Assembly (NCBI GenBank): GCA_963730225.1
Contig: CAVSQX010000004.1
Span: 372,001 to 436,000, forward strand
From: CAVSQX01 sp963730225
GTDB lineage: Bacteria; Planctomycetota; Phycisphaerae; Tepidisphaerales; Tepidisphaeraceae
Direction of reading: 5' to 3'
Length of the DNA stretch: 64,000 nt
Both the position numbers and the translations under genes were made by a program. Below the pieces are notes generated by a model. The model had not been told where the DNA came from. It saw only the letters and a program-made list of their open reading frames with translations, and searched no databases. Within the stretch, counting starts at the first letter, position 1; each line of letters starts with the position of its first letter. Shown piece by piece: positions 1 through 8,724 of the stretch.

Positions 1-1
1 T

Positions 2-292
2 CAGGCGTATCGCAAAGTCGTCGCCGAGGCCGGATGCAGTTTGCATCGCGATCGGGTGGATCAGGATTTGATCGGTCAGGTTCAGTCGCTGGGGAAAAAG
101 GGAAAGATCATCCAGGACGTCTCCGAGATCGGCGGCAGCGGCCAAATCCTCGGCGGCGACACCCCGCCGCCCAAGCGCACCGGCGGAATTCCCGACGACT
201 GGCTCGCAACCCACCCGCAGCCACCCAACTCCGATCGATCCACCGATTTGGAGCGCTATCTGAATGCACTGGCAACAACTCCGGGCCAATGA
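2..292 (+). CDS. C-terminal fragment of a pectate-lyase-like polysaccharide lyase (gene truncated by window edge)
   Basis: The frame is open from base 2 to a TGA at 290-292, so only the last 96 residues are visible. The end resembles planctomycete pectate lyases (PL1 type): a VVAEAGCSLHRDRVDQ stretch, then KIIQDVSEIGG, then a degenerate calcium-loop-like GGIPDDW and a final DLERYLNAL, which correspond to the usual VDxRVxxEV, IxxxxxVGG, DGxPDxW and LExYLNxL elements of that family. The catalytic beta-helix lies outside the window, so activity cannot be judged. The likely role is secreted plant-polymer degradation, in keeping with the GH9 and GH16 enzymes further along. Family assignment rests on remembered motif order only. 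Confidence 0.55.
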   Translation, partial: QAYRKVVAEAGCSLHRDRVDQDLIGQVQSLGKKGKIIQDVSEIGGSGQILGGDTPPPKRTGGIPDDWLATHPQPPNSDRSTDLERYLNALATTPGQ

Positions 293-456
293 CCCTCACG
301 CCCTGGCCGTAAATTCGGGTACCGGTCGAGTTTAACCCGTTTACCCGGCGAGCATGCCCGCCGGGTCCGCTGTCCGAAAAAAGAGTTTTCTCGCTGGCCT
401 CCAAATGGATATCATGGCCGGCGATCGAGAAGTTCAATTCCAGAAAAGGGACGGCG

Positions 457-1101
457 ATGTGGCGCGAATTACGTCTTCGACTGGCCGACGCCTTGCGGCA
501 ATTCGTTTCCGTCGACTTGCGGGCGTCGTATCTGATCATCGGCGCCTTCGCCTTGCTCGGCGTTGCCGTGAATATTTTCCTCCCGCACGGCTGGACCGTC
601 TGGCCCGCCGTTTTGGCCGTCGGAATGCTCGTCGTCCTCAACGAAGCCACCGATCGCAACGGCGAAGGCGTTCCGCCGCTGTTTGTCTATGCCCTGTTCG
701 CCTCGGTGATCCTCGCCTGGATTTTGCTGGTCGTCGTGCTTCGCATGATCAACCCGATCGTGATCCTGATCGGCCTGGCGGTGCTGGTTTATCAGTGTGC
801 CAGAGGATATATGAAGCATCTCGCGCATCAGAAGCTGGTGCAGAGCCGAATCGAGCAGGGGCAATGCGTGTTTTGTGGAGAGCCGGGAAAAGCCGGGGAG
901 ATTTTCTGCACTAGTTGCGGTGAGCCGATCAATCCGGACGGGGCCAGGACAAGGTGGTCCACTCTGACCAACCGCAACGCGGGGGATGTGGCCCGGACGC
1001 GGGCGGCGCTAAAGCCGGAGTCGGCAGTAGCATCGGTGAAACGAAAAGAGCAGGAGCTATTGGCGAAAAAGCATCGAAGATCGACGGCAAGGCGGGGGTG
1101 A
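457..1101 (+). CDS. Membrane protein with C-terminal zinc ribbon, function unknown
   Basis: A 214-residue protein. Residues 1-20 form a charged amphipathic start, followed by three or four hydrophobic segments between about 24 and 125 (for example ASYLIIGAFALLGVAV and VILAWILLVVVL). After the membrane part comes a CxxC-x(12)-CxxC zinc-ribbon-like knot (CVFC...CTSC, about residues 137-153), then a basic tail rich in Lys and Arg. The knot and tail should face the cytoplasm. I do not recognise a named family. It stands alone: the next gene is convergent on the minus strand, 17 bases away. Start is the ATG at 457, and the spacing to the upstream lyase fragment is 164 bases with no other gene. Confidence 0.6.
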   Translation: MWRELRLRLADALRQFVSVDLRASYLIIGAFALLGVAVNIFLPHGWTVWPAVLAVGMLVVLNEATDRNGEGVPPLFVYALFASVILAWILLVVVLRMINPIVILIGLAVLVYQCARGYMKHLAHQKLVQSRIEQGQCVFCGEPGKAGEIFCTSCGEPINPDGARTRWSTLTNRNAGDVARTRAALKPESAVASVKRKEQELLAKKHRRSTARRG

Positions 1102-1118
1102 TGGGACGGCGGCGAGCC

Positions 1119-1637
1119 TCACAACTCGCCGTACGAAGTTTCCAGATAATCGGCAGGCGCGATCGACATAAGTTTACACAATTCGGCCAGCCGATCGTGC
1201 GCGATCGATTCGCTGTCGTCGGGATTCATCACTGCCTCAAACTCGACGAACGTGCCCAGATTCTCAACCTTATCCAGATGAATGCGGATGTTATGCCAGA
1301 GCAGAATTCGGCGCACTTTTCGCACCACGATGCGAACGCCCAACGCCGCGGCCAGTGCCGTTTTCAATGCAGTCGGATCGGCGGTCGGAATCAAAAGATA
1401 ATCGCTTTTGCGCGAACGCAGTTCGTTGGCACGAACATACCAGATCAGCGTGGCGGCTTGCCCGGCGATTTCGCGCAGCTTCAGGCGGCCGTGCGGGACG
1501 ACGAAATACGTGTCGGTTTGCGATTGCGTGCCGCCCTCGCGCGGAGAGAGCGAAACAATCGCGGCGGCGGCAACTTGAAGATCGGCGCAGCGGGCTTTGA
1601 TCTCGATGTTTCGCCGCAGCGGAGATGCCTGATTCAT
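1119..1637 (-). CDS. CYTH domain protein (class IV adenylate cyclase / triphosphatase fold)
   Basis: A 172-residue single-domain protein. The opening RRNIEIKAR matches the ExExK signature of CYTH proteins, whose triphosphate tunnel binds polyphosphorylated substrates. Later elements also fit: QTDTYFVVPHGRLKLRE (the DxYF and RLRLR-like strands), a Lys/Arg-rich VVRKVRRI stretch, and the acidic ending GTFVEFEAV. Related proteins are CyaB-type cyclases, thiamine triphosphatases and tripolyphosphatases; sequence alone does not say which reaction this one performs. Its ATG overlaps the last four bases of gpsA (ATGA), so the two are very likely translated together. Confidence 0.75.
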   Translation of the reverse strand: MNQASPLRRNIEIKARCADLQVAAAAIVSLSPREGGTQSQTDTYFVVPHGRLKLREIAGQAATLIWYVRANELRSRKSDYLLIPTADPTALKTALAAALGVRIVVRKVRRILLWHNIRIHLDKVENLGTFVEFEAVMNPDDSESIAHDRLAELCKLMSIAPADYLETSYGEL

Positions 1638-2683
1638 ACGGAAAGGTCGGTGCGTTCGGGCTTGCGGTCGCGAGCCATCAGGTCGGTCAGCGCGAAAATC
1701 GCATCCTTGTTCTCGAACAGCACGGCGTGCACGGCTTGCGTGATCGGCATTTCCACGTTCAACTTTTGAGCGAGTTGCAACACCGAGCGCGTCGTAGGAA
1801 CGCCTTCGGCGACGCTGTCCATGCCGTCGAGAATTTCGCGCAGCGCCCGGCCTTTGCCGATCTGCTCGCCGACGGTGCGATTGCGCCCTTCCGGACTGAC
1901 GCAGGTCGTGATTAGATCGCCCAGGCCGGCCAGGCCGATGAAGGTGGATTCTTCGGCACCCAGAGCGAACCCGAGCCGGGTGATTTCCACCAGCCCGCGC
2001 GTCACCAGGGCGGCCTTGGCGTTGTTGCCGGCGCCCAGGCCGTCAAGAATTCCGGCGGCGATGGCGATGATGTTCTTGGTCGCGCCCGCCAGTTCGACGC
2101 CGATCACGTCGGAATTCGTGTAGACGCGGAACCATTGCGTGCTGAAAACGGATTGGACGCGCTGGGCGACGTCCGCATCGATCGAAGCAGCGACGGCCGT
2201 GGCAGGAAGATAACGGGCCAACTCCGCGGCGATATTCGGGCCCGAAAGCGCCGCCAGCGGCCAATCACACGTCGGGCCCGTCTCGAACGACTTTTTTCCT
2301 CCCAGCACATCCGCCACGATTTGCGTCGGCCGAAGCAGTGTGTCGTTTTCGATTCCCTTGGCGACCGAAACAATCGGAACGTTCTCCGGCACATACGGCT
2401 GGAGCCGCTTCCAGACATCGCGCATGTACTGCGTCGGCACGGCCGTGAGGATCATCGTGCAACCTGCAAAGCAGTGCGATTCGTTAGCCGTCAGTTGAAC
2501 CGAATCCGGCACGCGGGCGCCCGGCAGCAGCTTTTGGTTTTCGCGGTTTTGCAGAAGCTGCTCGATCGACTCTTCGAACGCTCCCCACATGACGACGCGA
2601 TGGCCGCCGCGCACCAAAAGCATCGAGCAGACCGTCGCCATCGCTCCGTCGCCGATGATCGTGACCGATTCGGGCTTGCTCAT
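1634..2683 (-). CDS. gpsA: Glycerol-3-phosphate dehydrogenase [NAD(P)+]
   Basis: A 349-residue cytosolic enzyme that reduces dihydroxyacetone phosphate to sn-glycerol-3-phosphate for phospholipid synthesis. The Rossmann nucleotide loop is at residues 11-16 (GDGAMA; the usual Trp of GxGxWG is Met here). Other family marks are SVAKGIE (about 106-112), LSGPNIAAELA (about 146-156), the catalytic lysine in VELAGATKNIIAIAAG (K203), and GLGDLITTC. Length is normal for the family. It is the upstream gene of a coupled pair with the CYTH gene; the FKBP gene lies 10 bases further upstream on the same strand, so the three may be one transcript. Confidence 0.93.
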   Translation of the reverse strand: MSKPESVTIIGDGAMATVCSMLLVRGGHRVVMWGAFEESIEQLLQNRENQKLLPGARVPDSVQLTANESHCFAGCTMILTAVPTQYMRDVWKRLQPYVPENVPIVSVAKGIENDTLLRPTQIVADVLGGKKSFETGPTCDWPLAALSGPNIAAELARYLPATAVAASIDADVAQRVQSVFSTQWFRVYTNSDVIGVELAGATKNIIAIAAGILDGLGAGNNAKAALVTRGLVEITRLGFALGAEESTFIGLAGLGDLITTCVSPEGRNRTVGEQIGKGRALREILDGMDSVAEGVPTTRSVLQLAQKLNVEMPITQAVHAVLFENKDAIFALTDLMARDRKPERTDLSV

Positions 2684-2693
2684 GGATGGAAAT

Positions 2694-3149
2694 CTATTGC
2701 GCCTTCTTCAGACCTAGAAGCTGCACGTCAAAGACCAGCGTCGAATTCGGCGGAATCGGGCCCGCGCCGCTATCTCCGTACGCCAGGCTGGGCGGAATGA
2801 TCAGTTGGCGCTTTTGTCCAACTTTCATCCCGACGATTCCTTCTTCCCAGCCTTTGATCACCTTTTGATGGCCGATGACGAATACCACCGGTACGTCCAG
2901 ATGATCGGCGTATGCGTCGAACTTCGTGCCGTCGGTGAGCTTGCCCGTGTAATCGACCCACACCGCGTCCCCTTCTTTGGCGACCGCGCCGCCGTAGGAA
3001 TCATCCTGTCCCATATCGATGATGGTCAGGCCCGAGGCTGTGACCGTCTTTTTGGAAACGGGCTGGGATGTCGGAGCGTCGGCCGCCATCAGCGCGCCAA
3101 GAGCGGCCATGCCGGCGACGTAAACGAAAATCGGATGGAGTTGTCGCAT
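2694..3149 (-). CDS. FKBP-type peptidyl-prolyl cis-trans isomerase, exported
   Basis: A 151-residue protein with a signal-peptide-like start (MRQLHPIFVYVAGMAALGAL) and a short Pro/Ser/Lys spacer before one FKBP domain from about residue 50 to the end. Diagnostic elements are VWVDYTGKLTDGTKFD, VIKGWEEGIVGMKVGQKR, IPPSLAYGDSGAG, IPPNSTLVFDVQLL, which hold the usual aromatic proline-binding pocket. It should assist proline isomerisation of proteins outside the cytoplasmic membrane. It lies 10 bases upstream of gpsA on the same strand; no functional link is known to me. Confidence 0.9.
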   Translation of the reverse strand: MRQLHPIFVYVAGMAALGALMAADAPTSQPVSKKTVTASGLTIIDMGQDDSYGGAVAKEGDAVWVDYTGKLTDGTKFDAYADHLDVPVVFVIGHQKVIKGWEEGIVGMKVGQKRQLIIPPSLAYGDSGAGPIPPNSTLVFDVQLLGLKKAQ

Positions 3150-3196
3150 GAAGTTCCTTGAAAAATGGGTGTCGATTGTCGACTCGAGATTTGATC

Positions 3197-4894
3197 TTAC
3201 GCGCGAACCGATTGCGATTGCAGTGCCTTGCGCACTTCGGCCATCAACCGGTCCACCGTAAACGGTTTGAAGATCACCGCGTGCAGCCCCTCCTGGCTGG
3301 CGCGCACGATGCTGTGGTTCGGATCGTAGCCGAAGCCGGTCATCAGAATCACCGGCACCGTCAGCGAGCGCTTGCGGGCGGCGGCGAAAACTTCGTAGCC
3401 GGTTTTGTCGGGCATTTTGATGTCGCTGAGCACCAGATCGAACTGGTTTTGATCGAGCAGATCGATCGCTTCAGCGCCGTTGGAGGCGATCGTAACCCGG
3501 GCCTGGTATTTCCGCAGCACATCGCAAATGGTCGTGCGAACGTTCGGTTCATCATCGGCCACGAGAATGCGCGATCCCGAGACGATCGGATCGGCCTCGA
3601 ACTTCATCTGTCCGGCTCCGAGGACTTTCGTGTTCTGCCCCGCCGCCGCCTGCCGCAGAGATCGGCGGATGGCGTTTACGTTGTCGAGGATCAGTTGCGC
3701 CTTCTCTCGCCAGGCTTGGTCGCTTGAGCCTTCTTCGAGCAATCCCGTCGCGTATTTATCGATGTCGTTCAGCGGTCCGGCAATCTCCGCACTGACTTCC
3801 CCGGCAACCGTGTGGCTGGTGACGACGCGCTCGCCGATCATCAGATCCAGGATGTTCAGCGCGATGGCGACGTATCGGCCGAAAATCTCGGCGATTTGCC
3901 GATCATCCTCGTTGAACGCCCCCCGTTGCCGCGATTCGATGTTGAAAATGCCGATCACCTTGTGATCCAGCAGCAGCGGAACCGTCAGGCTGCTCTTGGC
4001 CTGCTCCAGACCCATCACGTAGCGCGGATCGCGCTCAACATCGGGGCAAATGTAGCTTCGGCCGGTGGCGGCGACATATCCGCTGATGCCGTTGCCTTCG
4101 GTCTCGGCGCTGAGTTCGATATTCAGCGCTTCGCCCGGCAGGCCCGTGCTGATGACCATTTCCAGCTTTTTGGTTTTGCGATCCAGCAGACGGATGGCGA
4201 AATGATCGAAATGCATCAGCTCCTTGGTGAAGCTGATAATTTTTTCCTCGAGCAATCTCAGGCGCTCGCCGACGTTCATTTTCACGATCGCATCCGACTC
4301 CAGGCGCACCAACTCGCGGCCGGCTTTGTCGATGGCGTCGATTTTCTGTTGAAGACGCCGCGTGCCGGTGGCGTCCCAAACCACCGCCACCACCTGCACC
4401 ACTGCCCCGGCCGGGCTGATCACCGGCGAAACGATCATTTCCATGAACTGCTGATCTTCGACATTGAGCGTATATCGCTTGGACCGGCTGAATCCCCCCG
4501 AAGCGTCGAACGACTGCGGCGTCATCTGCATGCTGAACAACTCAAACGCTTCACGACACGTGGCTCGAATTTTCTCGTGAGCCTTGGGCGCCCAGTCGGC
4601 CATCTTTTTGTTCATCCATTGGCAGCGTCCCTCGCCATCGACGACGCAGACGCCTTCGCCAATGGTGCTGAGCACGAGGTTGGCCTGCTGCGAAACCAGG
4701 GCACGCTCCAGCGGGAGAAAATCCGCGGAGTCGGCGAAGATGGCGGAGAAGTGATCGCAGCGCAGCAACTCGATGGCCTGGTCGATCGTAGAAGCTTCCA
4801 CCACCTCGCACCGCAGGCGGAGACTCTCCACGACCGGACTACAGACCGACGCCTGCCCCGCCAAGACCAGAATCCTTTGCCGCGATTCCTGCAA
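3197..4894 (-). CDS. PAS-GAF signalling protein with C-terminal receiver domain, no kinase ATPase domain
   Basis: A 565-residue cytoplasmic protein. Residues 1-70 look like a degenerate receiver (ILVLAG...AIFADSADFLPL, lacking the acidic pocket). A PAS domain follows (VLSTIGEGVCVVDGEGRCQWMN, about 72-190), then a GAF domain (about 200-365, with HFAIRLLDRKTKKLEMV and SSLTVPLLLDHKVIGIFNIES). A region resembling the dimerisation helices of histidine kinases comes next, but I see no H-box histidine and no N/G-box ATPase. Residues about 435-560 are a full receiver domain: ILVADDEPN acidic pair, phospho-acceptor in LVLSDIKMPD, LMTGF threonine, FKPF lysine. It is probably a sensor that accepts phosphate from a partner kinase encoded elsewhere. 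The start used is TTG at 4894; no in-frame ATG lies just upstream. Confidence 0.75.
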   Translation of the reverse strand: MQESRQRILVLAGQASVCSPVVESLRLRCEVVEASTIDQAIELLRCDHFSAIFADSADFLPLERALVSQQANLVLSTIGEGVCVVDGEGRCQWMNKKMADWAPKAHEKIRATCREAFELFSMQMTPQSFDASGGFSRSKRYTLNVEDQQFMEMIVSPVISPAGAVVQVVAVVWDATGTRRLQQKIDAIDKAGRELVRLESDAIVKMNVGERLRLLEEKIISFTKELMHFDHFAIRLLDRKTKKLEMVISTGLPGEALNIELSAETEGNGISGYVAATGRSYICPDVERDPRYVMGLEQAKSSLTVPLLLDHKVIGIFNIESRQRGAFNEDDRQIAEIFGRYVAIALNILDLMIGERVVTSHTVAGEVSAEIAGPLNDIDKYATGLLEEGSSDQAWREKAQLILDNVNAIRRSLRQAAAGQNTKVLGAGQMKFEADPIVSGSRILVADDEPNVRTTICDVLRKYQARVTIASNGAEAIDLLDQNQFDLVLSDIKMPDKTGYEVFAAARKRSLTVPVILMTGFGYDPNHSIVRASQEGLHAVIFKPFTVDRLMAEVRKALQSQSVRA

Positions 4895-4996
4895 GCAAGT
4901 CCCGGTTAGACTACAAACCCCCCAACCTACATTTTAGTTTGTGAAATATTTAGCGGTCAATAGAAATACGTAAAGCCCTTGCAAATCGAACAAAAA

Positions 4997-5946
4997 CTAC
5001 GATTTTCGAGCCAAATCATCGACCGCCCCCTGTTGGTGCAGGATTTGGAAGGCCTTTTCGACGACTTGGTGAAAATCGCTCGCCGATCCCGAAGCGTGGG
5101 CGCGGCAAAGCGGCAGATTGCCGTCGGCAGCACCGACCATCACCGACAGCGCGAGGATGGGCTGGTCCGCCGGACCGCTCAATTCCGCCAAAGCGGCGAC
5201 CGGGGAATGGCAGTCGGCGTTCAGCCGTGCGACGATCGCCCGCTCGGCGTTTACGCATTGGGCAGTCACGGCATCGTTGAGAACGCCAACCAACGATCGA
5301 ATTCGCTCATCCGATCGACAGCATTGGATCGCCAGCGCCCCTTGACCCGGAGCCGGCAGAAATTGTCGTACATCGAGGTACTCCATGAACGCCGGGTCGA
5401 AAAGCCCCGCGCGCTGTAACCCTGCGGCGGCCAGAAGCATAATGTCGAACTCCCCCTGCCGCAGTTTGCCGATGCGAGTATCGATGTTGCCTCGCACCGG
5501 CGACACGATCGCATCGGGAATCGCCGCCAGAACCTGGCAGCGGCGTCGCAGGCTGCTGGTTCCGACTCGAGCGCCGCTTGGAAGCGGCCCGCAAGATGGA
5601 TCGCGCATCACGGCCACATCACGCACGTCGGCCCGTTTGGGAACGGCGGCGATCAGCAGATCGGATTGATCCACCAGCGGCATCGTCACCGGAACATCTT
5701 TGTAACTGTGCACCGCCAGATCGATCTGCCCGTCCAGCAGCGCCAGTTCCAGTTCCTTCACGAACAGTCCCTTGCCTCCTTTGTTGGCCAGCGGCCGATC
5801 GAGAACCCGATCGCCGGTGGTTTTGATCGTATGCAATTCGACCTTGACGCCGGGATGAACCTGCATCAGGGCCGCGGCGATCAATCGGCTCTGCACTGCG
5901 CGAACAGACTTCCGCGCGTTCCCAATCTCAGCGTAGCCGAATTCAT
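4997..5946 (-). CDS. hemC: Porphobilinogen deaminase (hydroxymethylbilane synthase), frameshifted near N-terminus
   Basis: This enzyme joins four porphobilinogens into hydroxymethylbilane in tetrapyrrole synthesis. Family marks: IKTTGDRVLDRPL, GGKGLFVKELE, DLAVHSYKDVP, RVGTSSLRR, RGNIDTRIGKL, and the dipyrromethane-cofactor cysteine in NADCHSPVAAL. The long reading frame starts at a GTG (5953) and has a meaningless N-terminus. In another frame an ATG at 5946 gives MNSATLRLGTRGSLFA, the classic GTRGS start of HemC. The two frames join if one base is restored near 5897, giving about 316 residues, normal for the family. Because this is usually a single-copy core gene, I take the shift to be a sequence error and call the joined gene. 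Confidence 0.88.
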
Positions 5947-6000
5947 CTTTCACCTGTTTTGAATTGCATCCCGCGATAGTGTACGGTCGCGCGGCGAACC

Positions 6001-6924
6001 ATGGCAGAGCAAGTGTTCATCACCGGCGGAGGCGGCTTTGTCGGATCGGCGATCATCGCCGAGCTGCGCAATCGCGGCTTCGAGGTCGTTGCCCTGGTGA
6101 ATCGCAGGCCGGTGGCAGGGGCGGTTCGATCTGTCAAAGCGGATTTACTGGAATCCTCCGTGATCTCGCCGGCCATGCGCGGATGCGTCGCGGTGATTCA
6201 TCTGGTCGGCATTATCATGGAAAACCCAAGGCGAGGAATCACGTTTGAGCGCATCCATTTTGAAGGAACCAAAAGCGTTGTCGACGCTGCCAAGGCCGCC
6301 GGGGTAAAACGGTATCTGCACATGTCGGCTTTGGGCGTGCGCGCGAACGCGGCGAGCCGGTATCATCGCACCAAATTCGCGGCGGAGGAACATGTTCGCT
6401 CCAGCGGATTGGATTGGACGATTCTGCGGCCGTCGTTGATTCATGGCCCGTCGGGTGAATTCATGCAAATGGAAATCCGTTGGGCGAGAAAAACCGCTCC
6501 GCCGTTTTTTGCCATGCCGTACTTTGGCGCGGGACTGCTGGGTCTGGGCGGCGCGGGAATGTTGCAGCCCGTCTATGTGAAGGATGTTGCCCGGGCGTTT
6601 GTTGATTCCCTGCAAAATCCCGGCATGATCGCCAAAACCTTCGACCTGGGCGGCGCACAGCAGCTCACCTGGCCGCAGTTGCACCAGACGGTCGCGCAGG
6701 CCGTCGTGCGGCATCGGCGGCTGGTCGTGCCGCTGCCCGTGCCGATGGCGAAGTTTCTGGCGGCCGTCGGATTGGGACGAATGCTTGGATTCAACCGCGA
6801 TCAGATCATCATGAGCCAGGAGGACAACACTTGCGATTTGACGGGATTCCAATCTGCGTTTGGCTGGACACCGGAGCCGTTCGCCGAATCGTTGGCAGCG
6901 TATGTCGGAGAATTGAATGACTGA
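6001..6924 (+). CDS. NAD(P)-binding epimerase-like protein of the NDUFA9 / atypical SDR type
   Basis: A 307-residue protein with the Rossmann motif VFITGGGGFVGSAI at residues 4-17, an AVIHLVGI stretch about residue 60, HMSALGVRANAASRYHRTK (the position of the SDR Tyr/Lys pair, here Y-x3-K), and a C-terminal half like the NDUFA9 subunit family (QPVYVKDVARAFVDSL). Members bind NADPH and are often called NAD-dependent epimerases, but the substrate is unknown. The last eight bases overlap the start of the M50 protease gene, so both probably share a transcript. hemC is divergent from it with about 54 bases between starts, which must hold both promoters. Confidence 0.8.
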   Translation: MAEQVFITGGGGFVGSAIIAELRNRGFEVVALVNRRPVAGAVRSVKADLLESSVISPAMRGCVAVIHLVGIIMENPRRGITFERIHFEGTKSVVDAAKAAGVKRYLHMSALGVRANAASRYHRTKFAAEEHVRSSGLDWTILRPSLIHGPSGEFMQMEIRWARKTAPPFFAMPYFGAGLLGLGGAGMLQPVYVKDVARAFVDSLQNPGMIAKTFDLGGAQQLTWPQLHQTVAQAVVRHRRLVVPLPVPMAKFLAAVGLGRMLGFNRDQIIMSQEDNTCDLTGFQSAFGWTPEPFAESLAAYVGELND

Positions 6925-7933
6925 AACGGCAACACCGGTGATGTGTCCAAGATGTCGCGCTCCAGTGCCGGATGGGGCGTTGGCTTGTCCAAATTGCGGG
7001 CTGTTCGTTTACGCCAACGAATTGGCCCAAATCTCAGCCGAAGCGCTGCGACAGGAATCGACCAATCCGTGGAACGCCGCGGAAATTTGGCGGCAAGGGC
7101 TGGGGTTGATACCACCGAATTCATCGCAGTTTCAGGAAGTGCAGAATCGCATTGCCATGTTGTCCAGCGGGGGAGTTCCTCCGCCACCGCCGTCGACCCG
7201 CCCGCTGCGGCCGCCCAAGCCGCAGGAAACTCTGGGCGTGGCGATTCTGAAAACCGGTGGGTCGATGGTCGTCAGCATCATCGTCTACGCATTTTATTTT
7301 CAGGATGCCCTTGGCGGGGATTTGACCGGCAGCGCGATTTTCGCGGCGGCGTTTGTCGTGCTGATGCTGGTGCACGAGATGGGGCACGTGATCGCCAACC
7401 GGTTTTACGGGATTCGGGCCAGTCCGCCGATCTTCATTCCGTTCATGGGCGCGGTGATCAATCTGCGGCAACGGCCGGCGAATGCTAAGGTGGAAGCGGT
7501 GATCGGCATCGGCGGGCCGGTGCTGGGAACTGTCGGGGCGCTGGTGGCGTACGGAATCTATCTGGCGACGGGAAACCAGATTGCCCTGGCCTCGGCGCAT
7601 CTGGCGTTTCTGCTGAACCTGTTCAACCTGCTGCCGGTGCCGCCGCTGGACGGCGGGCGGGTGACGGCGGCGATGAGCCCGTGGATCTGGACGCTGGGGC
7701 TGGCCGGATTGGCGTGGATGTTCATCGCCGACCTCCGCCACGGCTTCGTGAATTACATTCTGATTCTCGTTGTGATTTTTGCGCTGCCGAGAATCAAAAA
7801 CACGCTGCAAGGGCGGGCCCGGTTTGCGGACTATTACAAAATCAGCCGGGCCGCTTCGTGGACGATCGGCACGGTGTATGTCGCGCTGGGCGTGGCGCTG
7901 ATCATTCTCTTCCAGGCGACTTCACTTCGGTAA
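6917..7933 (+). CDS. Site-2-protease family (M50) membrane metalloprotease with N-terminal zinc ribbon
   Basis: A 338-residue protein. An N-terminal zinc ribbon (C10, C13, C24, C27) is followed by a helical stretch and a Pro-rich linker (about 88-105). The membrane core has the catalytic HExxH at residues 153-157 (VHEMGHV) and the second metal motif NLLPVPPLDGGR near 235-245, both as in site-2 proteases that cut transmembrane segments or act as rhomboid-like regulators. Several hydrophobic segments surround both motifs. The combination of zinc ribbon and M50 core suggests a cytoplasmic binding platform. The gene overlaps the upstream reductase by 8 bases, and its 3' end overlaps the convergent GT2 gene by 32 bases. 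Confidence 0.85.
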   Translation: MTETATPVMCPRCRAPVPDGALACPNCGLFVYANELAQISAEALRQESTNPWNAAEIWRQGLGLIPPNSSQFQEVQNRIAMLSSGGVPPPPPSTRPLRPPKPQETLGVAILKTGGSMVVSIIVYAFYFQDALGGDLTGSAIFAAAFVVLMLVHEMGHVIANRFYGIRASPPIFIPFMGAVINLRQRPANAKVEAVIGIGGPVLGTVGALVAYGIYLATGNQIALASAHLAFLLNLFNLLPVPPLDGGRVTAAMSPWIWTLGLAGLAWMFIADLRHGFVNYILILVVIFALPRIKNTLQGRARFADYYKISRAASWTIGTVYVALGVALIILFQATSLR

Positions 7934-8642
7934 CCTGGTAATTCAAGTATCGTTTTTTCATCCAGCGCACTCCGAACAGATCGTAGATGCCGACCCAGGC
8001 GCGATTGCGAAAGCCATATTTTGCCGTTCCGGCAAACCGCGGGGAATGCTTGACGGGGGTTTCGAAAACGGCGTAGCCGCGCATTTTCACCAGCGTCGGA
8101 AAATATCGGTGTGCCCCGCGGAAAAGCTTCATGCCCTTGACGGCGTGAGCGCGGTAAATCTTCAAACTGCTGGCCGAATCGTTCACGGTTTCCTGCGTGA
8201 TCCAGTTGCGAATGCGATTAGCCTGCCGGCTCTGCCAACGGCGAAAGCGTGTGTCCTGCCGGTCTTTTCGCCAGCCGGTGATCATGTCGACTTTTTTTTC
8301 GTCCAGGAGTGGAATCAGGCGGGGGATCTCTTCGGGATCGTTTTGCAGATCGGCATCGATGGTGGCGATCAATTCGCCGCGCACGGCCGCGAAGCCAGCT
8401 TCAAATGCCGCCGATTGCCCGCCGTTTTTGGCCATCCGCAGAACGCGCAACCAGGGGTATTTTTCCATGCCTTCGGCCAGAAGCGACGCGGTTTGATCCG
8501 TGCTGCCGTCATCGACCAGAATCACCTCGAACGGCCGGCCGAGTGCTGACATCGCCTTGGCGACTCGCTCCAGCAGCGTCGGGACATTTTCCTGCTCGTT
8601 GTAGCAGGGAATCACCAGCGAGAGATACGGTTCCTCGGGCAT
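7902..8642 (-). CDS. Glycosyltransferase family 2, polyprenyl-phosphate sugar transferase type
   Basis: A 246-residue GT2 enzyme with a GT-A fold: LSLVIPCYNEQENV (nucleotide site), VILVDDGSTDQT, and ATIDADLQNDPEEI carrying the DxD metal motif. The C-terminal part (GWRKDRQDTRFRRWQSRQANR and VNDSASSLKIYRAHAV) matches the dolichol- or undecaprenyl-phosphate mannose/glucose synthase branch, but no clear transmembrane pair follows, so it is probably membrane-associated rather than integral. The 3' end overlaps the convergent M50 gene by 32 bases, an unusually deep tail-to-tail overlap. It stands upstream of nothing on its own strand within 80 bases. Confidence 0.85.
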   Translation of the reverse strand: MPEEPYLSLVIPCYNEQENVPTLLERVAKAMSALGRPFEVILVDDGSTDQTASLLAEGMEKYPWLRVLRMAKNGGQSAAFEAGFAAVRGELIATIDADLQNDPEEIPRLIPLLDEKKVDMITGWRKDRQDTRFRRWQSRQANRIRNWITQETVNDSASSLKIYRAHAVKGMKLFRGAHRYFPTLVKMRGYAVFETPVKHSPRFAGTAKYGFRNRAWVGIYDLFGVRWMKKRYLNYQVTEVKSPGRE

Positions 8643-8724
8643 GGGGGGAATGATAGGGGGAAATGGGAAAATCCCAATGGGACGATCCGGGTCTTCGCCG
8701 TACCTCAGACCCGGCGTCGGGAAT

